Source of the DNA: Novosphingobium sp.
GTDB lineage: Bacteria; Pseudomonadota; Alphaproteobacteria; Sphingomonadales; Sphingomonadaceae
NCBI RefSeq assembly: GCF_039595395.1
Contig: NZ_JBCNLP010000001.1
Location: 2,356,001-2,420,000, forward strand
Direction: 5' to 3'
Length of the DNA: 64,000 nt
Shown one piece after another: positions 8,281 through 17,430 of this stretch. Position 1 is the first letter of the stretch, and every line of letters starts with the position of its first letter. Below the pieces are notes generated by a model. That model saw nothing but the letters and a program-made list of their open reading frames with translations, was not told where the DNA came from and made no database searches. Made by a program: the position numbers and the translations under genes.

Positions 8281-8877
8281 ATGGCGCCAGCAATGACGGA
8301 TCTGTTCGGCACATCGGTCCTGCCCGGTTTCTCTTCCGAGGAAGGGATCATCTCGGCTCCGGAAGAGAACAGTCTGATCACCCGTATCCATGAGCAGCAC
8401 CTCTCGCCCTTTCGCTTTCAGGGATGGGAAGGCAAGCGCCTGACCACATCCTTTGGCTGGAGCTATGACTTCGATAAGGGCGAGGCGGGCCGGGCCCCTC
8501 CGATACCGGAGTGGTTACTGCCGCTTCGGGGGAGGGCAGCCGCTTTTGCCGGGCTGGCCGAACTGGACCTCGTGCAGGCACTGCTGATCCGCTACGATCC
8601 AGGTGCCGGTATCGGCTGGCATCGCGATCGGCCCATCTTCGAGCATGTCATCGGCATTTCGCTGGGTGTCCCTGCAGAGATGCGCTTTCGCAAACGGCTT
8701 GAAACAGGCTTCCAGCGCGTATCGATGCCGCTGCCGCCGCGATCGATCTATCATCTGGAGGGCGAGGCCAGGCATCTGTGGGAGCACGGCATTGCCGAGA
8801 TGGCGCAGACGCGCTGGTCCATCACCTTCCGCAGTCTTTCACAAAGAGGAAAGCGGGAACTCGGCGTGCCAGGATGA
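8281..8877 (+). CDS. AlkB-like 2-oxoglutarate/Fe(II) dioxygenase
   Basis: This 198-residue protein fits the AlkB family of oxidative DNA/RNA dealkylases. The Fe-binding HxD is in GWHRDRP, the distal His in ARHLWEHGI, and the 2-oxoglutarate Arg in RWSITFRSL. The nucleotide lid begins FQGWEGKRLTTSFGWSYDF. ATG codons at 8281 and 8293 are both possible starts; the conserved part begins MTDLFGTSVLPGF at 8293. The SOS box upstream suggests damage induction. The divergent partner is the SRAP gene on the other side of the IS66 element. Confidence 0.88.
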   Translation: MAPAMTDLFGTSVLPGFSSEEGIISAPEENSLITRIHEQHLSPFRFQGWEGKRLTTSFGWSYDFDKGEAGRAPPIPEWLLPLRGRAAAFAGLAELDLVQALLIRYDPGAGIGWHRDRPIFEHVIGISLGVPAEMRFRKRLETGFQRVSMPLPPRSIYHLEGEARHLWEHGIAEMAQTRWSITFRSLSQRGKRELGVPG

Positions 8878-8978
8878 CCGGGTGACGGGCATGGGATGGG
8901 CATGATTTGCCCGCATCAAATCGCCTGGCGAAACTCTCGGCTCTCCTGACGGTATCTTCCATGGCATAGGCCGAGGAG

Positions 8979-9533
8979 ATGATGATGGGCAAGAAGACGC
9001 TGGCCGCTGGAGTGTTGGGTGCCTCGGCAGTGCTTGGAGCATGGGCCGTTCTTTCCCGGCATGGTCCGGTCGGCAACAAGGCCGTTCCCGAGCCGGCAAA
9101 TGCGGTCGAACTCTACCGCTATATGGGCCGCTGGTATGAGCAATTTCGCTACGAAGCCTCTTTCGAACGGGATATGGACGAGGTGACGGCCGACTATTCC
9201 CTTGAGGAGGATGGCAGGGTCAAGGTCGTCAACCGCGGGCGCAGGGGCGGTGAGGCCGGGCGCTGGAAGGAAAGCGTCGGGACCGCAAAGGTCGTCGATG
9301 CCGCCACCCACGCCAAACTGAAAGTCTCGTTCTTCGGCCCATTTTATGGGGATTACTGGGTTCTGGATCACGGCGACGGCTATGAATGGTCAATCGTCAG
9401 CGAGCCATCCGGCCGCTACCTCTGGGTGCTCACGCGCGTGGCGACGCCGTCGAGCGAGACGCTTCAGGATCTGGAGGGACGCGTGAAGGCACTGGGCTAC
9501 GACTGGAGCCTTGTCAGAAAGACGCAGCAGTGA
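8979..9533 (+). CDS. Bacterial lipocalin (Blc-like), copy 1
   Basis: This 184-residue protein has the lipocalin signature YMGRWYEQFRYEASFE and the Blc-type block SFFGPFYGDYWVLDHGDGY, and ends with ALGYDWSLVRKT. Lipocalins bind lipids or other hydrophobic molecules. The N-terminus has a hydrophobic signal or anchor stretch but no lipobox cysteine, unlike the paralogue at 35836. Three ATG codons in a row (8979-8987) follow GAGGAG, so the start is uncertain by two residues. Confidence 0.88.
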   Translation: MMMGKKTLAAGVLGASAVLGAWAVLSRHGPVGNKAVPEPANAVELYRYMGRWYEQFRYEASFERDMDEVTADYSLEEDGRVKVVNRGRRGGEAGRWKESVGTAKVVDAATHAKLKVSFFGPFYGDYWVLDHGDGYEWSIVSEPSGRYLWVLTRVATPSSETLQDLEGRVKALGYDWSLVRKTQQ

Positions 9534-9575
9534 TGCGCCGATCCTTGAGACCATAGCAGGCTGGGCAGCAGTGGG

Positions 9576-10127
9576 ATGGCGAACAAGCGGCCCTTGAAAG
9601 TCTTCCGCACCTCGGTCGGTTTCGAGGACGCCTATATCGCGGCGCCGAGCCAGAAGGCCGCGCTCGCTGCCTGGGGCGCCAAAGGCAATCTGTTCGCTCG
9701 GGGGGCAGCCGAGGTGGTGACTGATCCTGCCTTGGCGAAAGCCGCGTTGGAGCGGCCAGGCGAGGTCATCCGCGTCCCGCGAGGCACGACGGCCGAGCAT
9801 TTGGCCGCTGCCGGGGGCGGTAAAAGCCCAAGCGCGTGTGGACCCAAGCCACGCAAGGCGGGTCATGATGATCCTCCCACGAAACCCGCGCCCCGGCCCA
9901 GCCGTGCCAGGCTGGACCGCGCTCAAGACCAACTGAGCACAATGCAGAGCGATCTCGGCGCGATCGAAAAAGAGCTGGCGGACCAGATCGACGGTTTGAA
10001 GGAGGAGCTCGCCGCACTGAAAAAGCACAACGCAGGCGAGCTTGCAAAGCTCCAGCGCGATGTCGAGAAAGAGGAAAGGCACTACCGCCAGGCACTTGCC
10101 AGCTGGCGGGAGGCACTTCCAGATTGA
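9576..10127 (+). CDS. Conserved hypothetical protein with C-terminal coiled coil
   Basis: This 183-residue protein begins with KVFRTSVGFEDAYIAAPSQK and continues through a small alpha/beta region to about residue 80, resembling sphingomonad proteins annotated as TolA-like. A Pro/Lys linker (85-110) leads to a long coiled coil (about 112-175). No signal peptide is visible and no function can be given. It lies 42 bases after the lipocalin gene in the same direction and converges on an SDR gene. Confidence 0.65.
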   Translation: MANKRPLKVFRTSVGFEDAYIAAPSQKAALAAWGAKGNLFARGAAEVVTDPALAKAALERPGEVIRVPRGTTAEHLAAAGGGKSPSACGPKPRKAGHDDPPTKPAPRPSRARLDRAQDQLSTMQSDLGAIEKELADQIDGLKEELAALKKHNAGELAKLQRDVEKEERHYRQALASWREALPD

Positions 10128-10134
10128 GCCGCAT

Positions 10135-10914
10135 TCACATCAGCGTGTCGATCACACCGCCATCGACGCGCAGTGCCGCGCCTGTGGTGGCCGAGGCCAG
10201 CGGCGAGGCAGCATAGACGATCATATTGGCAACCTCATCGACGGTGGCGGCGCGCCGCAGGATCGAGGTCGGGCGGTTCTGTTTCACGAAATCCGCACCG
10301 GCTTCCTCCAGCGACTGGCCGGTCTTGTCCCGCTGCTTCTGAAGCATGGCGGTGACGCCTTCCGACATCGTCGGCCCCGGCAGCACCGAATTGACCGTGA
10401 CGCCTGTTCCAGCCATCCGCTTGGCAAGGCCGCGGGCCAGCGCGACATCGGCGGTCTTGGTGACGCCGTAATGGATCATCTCGACAGGGATGTTGAAGGC
10501 CGATTCCGATCCCAGAAAGATGAAGCGGCCCCAGCCCTTGTTCTCCATGCCGGGGAGGTAATATCGCGCCAGCCTCACACCCGCCATCACATTGAGCTGC
10601 CAGTGGCGCTCCCAGACATCATCCGAGGTCTCGAAGAAATCCGAGGGCTGGAAGATGCCCGCATTGCTGACGACGATATCGGCCTGCGGTAGCTGGCCAA
10701 CCAGCGCATCATGGCCCGCACTGTCGGCGAGATCAGCGAGAATGGCGCGCGCTTGCCCGCCGATCTGGGCCACTGCCGCTTCCAGCTTCTCACGGTTGCG
10801 CCCATTGATGAACACCGTTGCGCCGGCTTCGGCTAGCGCTTTGGCGGATGCCAGGCCAATGCCTTCGCTGGAGCCGGTAACGAGGGCAGTCTTGCCCGAA
10901 AGATCTATCTTCAT
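10135..10914 (-). CDS. Short-chain dehydrogenase/reductase
   Basis: This 259-residue SDR has the cofactor motif TGSSEGIGLA near the N-terminus, NAG in VVSNAGIF, the catalytic Ser in LGSESAF and Tyr/Lys in YGVTK. It is a classical NAD(P)-dependent oxidoreductase with unknown substrate. It lies 12 bases downstream of a second SDR and belongs to a run of minus-strand genes after Ku and LigD. Confidence 0.88.
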   Translation of the reverse strand: MKIDLSGKTALVTGSSEGIGLASAKALAEAGATVFINGRNREKLEAAVAQIGGQARAILADLADSAGHDALVGQLPQADIVVSNAGIFQPSDFFETSDDVWERHWQLNVMAGVRLARYYLPGMENKGWGRFIFLGSESAFNIPVEMIHYGVTKTADVALARGLAKRMAGTGVTVNSVLPGPTMSEGVTAMLQKQRDKTGQSLEEAGADFVKQNRPTSILRRAATVDEVANMIVYAASPLASATTGAALRVDGGVIDTLM

Positions 10915-10926
10915 GGACAGGTCTCC

Positions 10927-11820
10927 TCAGGCGATGCCCGCGCCGCCGGTCACGCCATAGACTTCGCCGCTGATGAAGCTCGCCTCTTGCGATGCGAGCA
11001 GAACATAGACCGGGGCGATCTCTACCGGCTGTCCGGGGCGACCATAGGCGCTCTTTTCACCGAACTGCATGACAGCCTCCGGCGGCTGGCCTCCGCTCGA
11101 CTGCAGCGCTGTCCAGAAGGGGCCGGGTGCCACAACATTGGCGCGGATGCCCTTTTCGATCATCTGCTTGGCCAGCGCCTTGGTGTAGGCGACAATGCCC
11201 GCTTTGGTGGTCGCATAGTCGAGCAGGGTTGCCGATGGATGATAGGCCTGAACCGAGGCGGTGGTGATGATCGAGGCGCCAGCCTGAAGATGCGGCACGG
11301 CGGCCTGGGTAATCCAGTGCAGGGCGTAGAGATTGGTCTTGAGCGTCTGATCGAAATCCTGCGAGCTGACCCTGGAGATGTCCTCGCGGCTCTGCTGGTG
11401 GCCCGCATTGATAACCAGAATGTCGAGCCCGCCAAGCTCGGCCACGGCCTGCTCCACCAGCGACTGGCAGAAGGTCTCATCGGTCACATCGCCCGGAATG
11501 GGGACTGCCTTGCGACCCTCGGCTTCGATCAGGGCAATGACCTCACGCGCGTCAGGCTCCTCGCTGGCGAGATAGACAATGGTGACGTCCGCACCCTCAC
11601 GGGCAAAGGCAATCGCCGCTGCCCGTCCGATGCCGGAGTCGCCGCCCGTGATCAGCGCTTTGCGGCCGAGCAATTTGCCAGAACCCTGATAGCTCTCCTC
11701 GCCATGATCGGGTTTCGGATCCATCTCGACGGCAAGGCCGGGGACGGGCTGGGGCTGGCGGGGGAAGGGAGGGCGGGGGTATTGAACGCGCGGGTCCTGC
11801 ATGGTCAACCGGTCAGTCAT
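10927..11820 (-). CDS. SDR oxidoreductase of the YghA/YdaD general-stress type
   Basis: This 297-residue protein has the long N-terminal extension with YPRPPFPRQPQPVPGL and MDPKPDHGEESYQGSGKL that marks the YghA-like subgroup of SDRs. The cofactor motif is TGGDSGIGRA, with NAGHQ and the catalytic YATTK further on. The ATG at 11820 has GGAG upstream; extending further would add an unrelated leader. It lies 89 bases downstream of ligD. Relatives are often general-stress proteins, which fits NHEJ neighbours. Confidence 0.88.
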   Translation of the reverse strand: MTDRLTMQDPRVQYPRPPFPRQPQPVPGLAVEMDPKPDHGEESYQGSGKLLGRKALITGGDSGIGRAAAIAFAREGADVTIVYLASEEPDAREVIALIEAEGRKAVPIPGDVTDETFCQSLVEQAVAELGGLDILVINAGHQQSREDISRVSSQDFDQTLKTNLYALHWITQAAVPHLQAGASIITTASVQAYHPSATLLDYATTKAGIVAYTKALAKQMIEKGIRANVVAPGPFWTALQSSGGQPPEAVMQFGEKSAYGRPGQPVEIAPVYVLLASQEASFISGEVYGVTGGAGIA

Positions 11821-11909
11821 GATGATCTCCTTCGCCTCGGGTAAGGGATGGACGATGGCGGGGTTCCACGCTCCCAATGAAGCTGGGACAAGCAGACCCG
11901 TGCCGGAGA

Positions 11910-14414
11910 TCAAAGCGCTGGAAGCACCTGCTCGGCAAAGCCCCAACCGCGCAAAGAAGGGTAGGAGGCGCGTTCGATCAGGCAGCCGGGATCGGCGATC
12001 GAAAAGGGATGGGCATTGTCCATGCCTTCCAGTTCATCCCATGTGATTGGCAGGGCGACGGGAGCGCCCTGCCGCGCGCGGGCGGAATAGGGCAGCACCG
12101 CGGTACTGCCGCGCTGGTTGCGCAGCCAGTCGATGAAGATGCGCCCCTTGCGCTTTGCCTTGCTCATGGTGGCGGTGAAACGGTCAGGCTCTGCCAGCGC
12201 CATGGCCTCGGCAAAGCGTCTGGCAAAATCCTTGTGGATGTCCCAGTCGTGGCCCGGCGTAAGCGGCACAACCACATGCACGCCTTTGCCCCCCGAAAGC
12301 ATGGCAAAGCTGACAAGGCCGATGTCGGAGAGATGGTGAGCGATGTCCTGCGCGGCGCGGCGGACATGGGCAAAGTCAAGCCCTTCATCGGGATCGAGAT
12401 CGAAGATCATGCGGTCGGGGCGTTCGACTTCTTGCGCGCGGCTGCCCCAGCCATGGAATTCGATGGTGCCCATCTGGACGCAGGCAAGGATACCGGCGGC
12501 ATCTGTCAGATAGAGATAATCCTCGGTGCCCCCGTCCTTTTCGGTGATGGGCACATGGCTGATCTCCGGGCCGAAGGAGCCGCTGTCGTGCTTCTGGAAA
12601 AAGCAGGCCTTGGCGCGGCCCTGGGGGCAGCGGACCAAGCTCATCGGACGGTTGGCGGCAAAGGGCAGCATCAAGGGGGCCATCGCTGTATAGTAATCGG
12701 CCAGATCGCCCTTGGTCTGACCGCTCTCGGGGAAGAGAACGCGGCTGGCATGGGTGATGTTGATCGCAGGGGTTTCAGGTGAGGGGGCTGTCCGTTCCGG
12801 CTTCACATCCTTCGCCTTCTTGTCCTGACGCAGGCCCAGGAAACTGGCATGCCGCACGCGGCCATCGCTGGTGAACTGGGCAAAGGCGATTTCGGCCACC
12901 AGCTTCGGTTTGATCCACTGGGCGCCGCGCGCCTCTGCCCTGGGCACCTCGGCGGGGGGCTTGCTCTGTGCTAGCGGAGCCATGGTCTCGGCGAGCTCCA
13001 TGAGCATCCGCGTGTCGAAGCCGGTGCCGACCTTGCCCTTGTAGACCAGTTTGCCTTTTTCCATTTGGCCGAGCAGCAGGGCGCCGAAGGCACGGGCGCG
13101 GGCCGGACTTTTGGTCCAGCCCATCACGACGAACTCCTGCCGCAGGGTGCATTTGACCTTGACCCAATTGCGGGTCCGATCACCCCGATAGGGGGCATCG
13201 GCGCGCTTGGCGATGATGCCCTCCTGCCCGGAGCGGCACATGGCGGTCAGCAGCTTTTCGCCGGCGCCGATGATATGCTCCGCCACATGGATCGGTGAGG
13301 TCGCTTCGGCGAGAAAGGCTTCGAGCCGTTCCTTGCGCTCGATGTTCGGGAGCGGCTTGAGATCCTCGCCCGAGAGATTGAGCAGATCGAAGGCGAAATA
13401 GGCAAGTCGCGGCGTGTCGCCGGCCTTCAGGGCAGCCTGCAGCGCCGAAAAACTCGGGTTGCCCTGCGCATCCAACGCCACCACCTCGCCATCGATCAGC
13501 GCGGGAGGCAGGTCCAAGGCGGCCAGCGCATTGGCGACGGGCTGGAAACGCTCGGTCCAGTCCAGCCCGGTGCGGGTCAGCAGCCTCACCGCGTCGCCCT
13601 TGACCGAGGCCAGCAGGCGATAGCCGTCGAATTTGATTTCATGCATCCAGTCGTTGCCGGTGGGTACGGCATCGACCAGCGTGGCGAGCTGAACGGTTTC
13701 AAACGCAGGTTGGGGAGCGGATCGGGTGGCGCGGCGGGCAGGTTTCTTGACCGCTTTGGCATTGTGCTTGGCAGCCTGCTCCATGGCAGCGTTGAAGGCT
13801 TTGCCCTTCTTGCCTGCCAGCGACTGGCTACCCTGCCTGTCGCCTTCGATCTCCGCCATCGACCGTCCGGTCAGTACGCTGGTCAGCTCGCGCTCTACCA
13901 GCTGTTCCGAGGCCCCGGCATGGACATCCTCAACCTTGCGCAGAAGCCAGTTCTCGCGCTTTTCTTTGCCGCGCGGCTTCATGCGCACCAGCAGCCATTC
14001 ACCCTTCATCCGCTCGCCAAACAGGCGAAAATGAAGGTGGCCTTTTTCTATATCCTTGGCGCTCTTGCCCGCGACAGGCTCCCAGCTGCCCTGATCCCAC
14101 AGCATCACCGTACCGCCGCCATATTCACCCTTGGGGATCGTGCCCTCGAAACGGGCATAGGACATCGGGTGGTCCTCGGTGCGCACCGCAAGGCGCTTGT
14201 CATCGGGGTTGAGGCTGGGCCCGCGCGTCACCGCCCAGCTTTTGAGCACGCCATCGGCCTCCAGCCGGAAATCCCAGTGCAGGCGGGTGGCATCATGCTT
14301 CTGGACGACGAAAAGATGGCCCGTCTCGCTCGGCGCATGACCACCCTTGGGTTCGGCGGTCCGCGTGAAATTGCGCTTGGCATTGTAGGAGGCAAGGGGA
14401 TCGGCGCGAGCCAT
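11910..14414 (-). CDS. ligD: ATP-dependent DNA ligase LigD (NHEJ)
   Basis: This 834-residue protein has all three LigD domains. The N-terminal 3'-phosphoesterase (about 1-170) includes HLFVVQKHDATRLHWDFRLE. The ligase (about 215-520) has the catalytic Lys in HEIKFDGYRLL. The C-terminal primase-polymerase (about 545-834) has the metal-binding DLD in IFDLDPDEGLDF. With Ku it repairs double-strand breaks by non-homologous end joining. Its start lies three bases after the Ku stop, so the two are one operon. The gene looks intact. Confidence 0.96.
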   Translation of the reverse strand: MARADPLASYNAKRNFTRTAEPKGGHAPSETGHLFVVQKHDATRLHWDFRLEADGVLKSWAVTRGPSLNPDDKRLAVRTEDHPMSYARFEGTIPKGEYGGGTVMLWDQGSWEPVAGKSAKDIEKGHLHFRLFGERMKGEWLLVRMKPRGKEKRENWLLRKVEDVHAGASEQLVERELTSVLTGRSMAEIEGDRQGSQSLAGKKGKAFNAAMEQAAKHNAKAVKKPARRATRSAPQPAFETVQLATLVDAVPTGNDWMHEIKFDGYRLLASVKGDAVRLLTRTGLDWTERFQPVANALAALDLPPALIDGEVVALDAQGNPSFSALQAALKAGDTPRLAYFAFDLLNLSGEDLKPLPNIERKERLEAFLAEATSPIHVAEHIIGAGEKLLTAMCRSGQEGIIAKRADAPYRGDRTRNWVKVKCTLRQEFVVMGWTKSPARARAFGALLLGQMEKGKLVYKGKVGTGFDTRMLMELAETMAPLAQSKPPAEVPRAEARGAQWIKPKLVAEIAFAQFTSDGRVRHASFLGLRQDKKAKDVKPERTAPSPETPAINITHASRVLFPESGQTKGDLADYYTAMAPLMLPFAANRPMSLVRCPQGRAKACFFQKHDSGSFGPEISHVPITEKDGGTEDYLYLTDAAGILACVQMGTIEFHGWGSRAQEVERPDRMIFDLDPDEGLDFAHVRRAAQDIAHHLSDIGLVSFAMLSGGKGVHVVVPLTPGHDWDIHKDFARRFAEAMALAEPDRFTATMSKAKRKGRIFIDWLRNQRGSTAVLPYSARARQGAPVALPITWDELEGMDNAHPFSIADPGCLIERASYPSLRGWGFAEQVLPAL

Positions 14415-14417
14415 GGC

Positions 14418-15284
14418 TCACGCTTTCTTGCGGCGCGGGGCGGGTTTGCGAGCGGCAGGCTTTGGTTTGGTGGCTTTACGCGCTGGTTTGTGATCCCCGC
14501 CCACCGACTTTTTCAAAGCCGCCATCAGATCGATGACATTGCTGCCCTTGGCGTCGGTCTCGCCCTCGACATCCTCGAGAATGCGCTTGCCATCGCCCGC
14601 CTTGCGCTTCTTCTCGATCAGGCGGTGCAGCGCATCGACGTAGCGGTCATGGAATTCCTCGGGCTTGAAAGGCGCGGTCTTCTTTTCGATCAACGTAGTG
14701 GCCAGCTCGATCAGATCCTCTTGGCCTGCCTTGGCCGAGATATCCTTGAAATAGCTCTGCGCCTTGTGGACCTCATCGGCATAGCGCAGTACTTCAAGGA
14801 TCAGGCCGCGCCCGCAGGGCTTGAGCGACACCAGTTGCTCGCGCCCGCGCACCGACAATTGCCCAAGGCCGACCCGCTTGGTCTGGCGCAGGGCGTCGCG
14901 CAGCACGCCATAGGCTTCCTCTGCCAGATCATCAGCGGGCACCACAAAATAGGGCTTTTCGAAATAGAGCACATCGATATCCGAAGGCTCGACGAACTGC
15001 ACCAGATCGAGCGTCTTGCGGCTTTCGACCTGAGCCGCCTCAATCTCCTCGTCGTCGAGCAGGATATACTCGTCCTTGCTCACCTCGTAGCCGCGAATGA
15101 TCTCGTCGCGATCGACGGGGCCAACGCCTGGCGCCACCTTCTCATAGCGGATGCGCTTGCCGGTGGGCTCGTGGATCTGGTGAAAGCTGATCGCGGCACC
15201 CGAGCGTGTGGCCGGGTAGACCTCCACCGGGATGGACACCAGGGCGAGCCGGATCTGACCTTGCCAATAAGCGCGTGTGGGCAT
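14418..15284 (-). CDS. ku: Ku protein (NHEJ)
   Basis: This 288-residue protein begins MPTRAYWQGQIRLALVSIPV, the standard Ku start, preceded by GAGGAG. Ku binds broken DNA ends as a ring-shaped homodimer and recruits LigD. The core ends near residue 240 and is followed by an Ala/Lys/Pro-rich basic tail (about 255-288), as in other alphaproteobacterial Ku proteins, probably for DNA binding. It is the first gene of the ku-ligD operon. It diverges from a TIGR01777 epimerase gene across about 185 bases. Confidence 0.95.
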   Translation of the reverse strand: MPTRAYWQGQIRLALVSIPVEVYPATRSGAAISFHQIHEPTGKRIRYEKVAPGVGPVDRDEIIRGYEVSKDEYILLDDEEIEAAQVESRKTLDLVQFVEPSDIDVLYFEKPYFVVPADDLAEEAYGVLRDALRQTKRVGLGQLSVRGREQLVSLKPCGRGLILEVLRYADEVHKAQSYFKDISAKAGQEDLIELATTLIEKKTAPFKPEEFHDRYVDALHRLIEKKRKAGDGKRILEDVEGETDAKGSNVIDLMAALKKSVGGDHKPARKATKPKPAARKPAPRRKKA

Positions 15285-15468
15285 GCTGAACTCCTCGCAA
15301 CAGGGAAGGGCTGATGTGTTGGGAGGTTCCGTCAGGCTCAACCGCGATCGCGACCGTCAGCGGGGATCAGATCAGGGACGTTGGCATGGCTGCGGCGGGG
15401 AAGGAACAGGACAGCGGGCCAGCTGTTCGGGTTGATAGCAAGAACACGAAGGCGAGCGGCGAAAAAAC

Positions 15469-16461
15469 ATGGTCAATCTGAACACGCTGCCTTCGTCGGC
15501 ACCACCAATTTCCTCCATCCCAGCAACCGCAGATGGGTTGGCTGGGGTGGTGAAGGGGCAGCGCTGGATGCTGGTTACTGGTGGCACCGGCTTTGTCGGA
15601 CGGCATCTCGTGGCGGCGCTCACGGCGCAAGGCCATGGTGTGATCGTGCTGTCGCGCAACCGCGCAAGAGCCAGGCAGGTGTTTCCCGATCAGCGCGTAC
15701 GCGTCATAGCATCGCTGGACGAGATCGCTGGAGACGAACCCATCGATGCCATCATCAATCTGGCGGGCGAGCCGATAGGTGATAGGCCGTGGACGAGGCG
15801 GCGGCGGTTGCGGCTACTCCTCTCCCGGTTGCGGACCACCCGTCGGCTTATCGGCCTGATAGCCCGCCTGGATCACCGGCCCGACGTGCTGATCAGTGGC
15901 TCGGCCGTGGGCTGGTATGGCGCATGGGATGAGACAGCCTTGACGGAAAGCAGCCCGGCGCATGACGGCTTCTCGCACACGCTGTGCGAGGCATGGGAAA
16001 GGGAGGCCCGCAAGGCAGAAGGCTTCGGGATACGCACGGTTTTGCTTCGAACGGGTCTGGTGTTGGACCGGGGTGGTGGGATGTTGGCCCGGATGGTGCC
16101 GGCATTTCGGCTCGGACTAGGGGCAAGTCTGGGTAACGGGCGCCAATTTATGAGCTGGATTCACCGCGACGATTTGGTCCGGCTGATTGCTCATGCCATT
16201 GCCGACCCGGCTTTAGTGGGACCGCTCAATGCTACGGCGCCTAACCCCGCAACCAATCGTCAGTTTTCTAAAGCATTGGCGAAGGCGGTGCACCACCCGT
16301 TATGGTTTCGCGCTCCCGCCGGGCTTCTTCGGGTACTGATGGGAGACATGGCGCAAGAGCTGCTGCTGACAGGGCAGCGGGTTCTACCCCAAGCTGCGCT
16401 GACCAGTAATTTCCATTTCAGGTACAGCGACATCGGCGAAGCCTTACAGCGAAGCCTCTGA
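15469..16461 (+). CDS. TIGR01777 family NAD-dependent epimerase (YfcH-like)
   Basis: This 330-residue protein has the Rossmann motif MLVTGGTGFVGRHLVAAL at about residue 34 and the family blocks INLAGEPIGDRPWT, SGSAVGWYG and GNGRQFMSWIHRDD. The C-terminus has the DUF1731-type segment RVLPQAALTSNFHFRY. It is a short-chain epimerase of unknown substrate. The first 33 residues are not conserved in type, so the real start may lie further in. Confidence 0.88.
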   Translation: MVNLNTLPSSAPPISSIPATADGLAGVVKGQRWMLVTGGTGFVGRHLVAALTAQGHGVIVLSRNRARARQVFPDQRVRVIASLDEIAGDEPIDAIINLAGEPIGDRPWTRRRRLRLLLSRLRTTRRLIGLIARLDHRPDVLISGSAVGWYGAWDETALTESSPAHDGFSHTLCEAWEREARKAEGFGIRTVLLRTGLVLDRGGGMLARMVPAFRLGLGASLGNGRQFMSWIHRDDLVRLIAHAIADPALVGPLNATAPNPATNRQFSKALAKAVHHPLWFRAPAGLLRVLMGDMAQELLLTGQRVLPQAALTSNFHFRYSDIGEALQRSL

Positions 16462-16971
16462 CCCATTTCCGCATGCCTTCCCGTTCAATCAACGATCTAA
16501 ACCGCGATCTCGAATGGCTGTGGAGTTGGACGAACCGGAATGGCAGCTTCGGATTGAGGAAGGGGCTGAATTGCCTTTCGTTCATCGCAGATATCTGGGT
16601 CTAAATGACCGCCACTGAATTGTTTCGCAGGTCCTTGCCTTTCAAGCGGAAGGTGTCGCACCGAAAGCCGTGGCCGATGTCACGCTACACCTTCCTGATT
16701 TTGCGACCATGGCCGAGGCGACATCGATCGACTGATCGGCAGGGTCCTGCGCGCAGAGGCCGGTTAGCCGGGGGATGCGCGGATCGATCGGCATGCCGGG
16801 ATCTTCCCGCCAAACGTGGGACTGGGGCTAACGCAGGACCTGTTCGCGGCAGGTGACGATGGTGCTGGCACCACTTTAGCCCTGAGCTGCGCTACGCGCA
16901 GGAACTGGCGGTCGGTAGCAATGCAGCGGCGCGGGTGTTTGGTTTGCTGCGAGGTTGAAAGGCAACTGATA
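16462..16971. other. Intergenic stretch at the defence-island border
   Basis: About 510 bases separate the epimerase gene from the end of cap3. Fragments of open frame exist (for example FQAEGVAPKAVADVTLPDF around 16633-16690), but they are short and broken by stops. No IS end, tRNA or terminator was recognised. This is the left edge of the defence island and may be gene debris. Confidence 0.45.
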
Positions 16972-17430
16972 CTAAACGAAAAGTGTGCCATCTTTATCGC
17001 GCTCGACAGCGCTTAACAGGCGGATTTGCTTCCCGTCATGGAGCCCAACATACGTTTCACGATCGCTGAAAATCATAAAGACCATGGGTTGCCCTTGGTG
17101 TCGGGTCACTTCACGCCAACTCTGGAGGTCGACGGACGACGGAATGGCGCGGCCGCCGGGATGAGTATGCCATTCACCAATCCAACCCGCCGTCCGCCCA
17201 GACTTGAGCCATTCCCTTAACGCTTTCATGCGATGCCCGCGTTGTGAGCGGTGGAAACGGGTTGCTGAACCATGGTCCCAGCGGTTGGGGAAAGTAACGT
17301 CACTAAGCTCGATTGCGCCTGGCTTGCGGTATCCGAGCAGCAAACCACCTTGCTCGTTTACAGATGATGTGGTTCGAACATGGGCACGGATGCGCTCGAC
17401 AAGTTTGTGAGGCAGCAGAACGCAAGTCAT
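16972..17430 (-). CDS. cap3: Cap3, JAMM-type isopeptidase of type II CBASS
   Basis: This 152-residue protein is a compact JAB/MPN metalloprotease. The zinc motif is in EWHTHPGGRAIPSSVD, with HxH and the later S-x2-D. In type II CBASS, Cap3 removes Cap2-made conjugates and so limits cyclase activation. The ATG at 17430 overlaps the cap2 stop as ATGA, which decides the start. It is the last gene of the cdnA-cap2-cap3 operon. The zinc ligands look complete. Confidence 0.9.
   Translation of the reverse strand: MTCVLLPHKLVERIRAHVRTTSSVNEQGGLLLGYRKPGAIELSDVTFPNRWDHGSATRFHRSQRGHRMKALREWLKSGRTAGWIGEWHTHPGGRAIPSSVDLQSWREVTRHQGQPMVFMIFSDRETYVGLHDGKQIRLLSAVERDKDGTLFV

Noticed and set aside
13641..15314. 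Plus-strand open frame of 557 codons
   Set aside because: It lies antisense to ligD and ku, both well supported. High GC keeps the opposite strand open.
15408..15432. GGAAC-N16-TGTT before the epimerase, like an EcfG promoter
   Set aside because: One base differs in the -10 element, and no similar site was found before other stress genes by eye.
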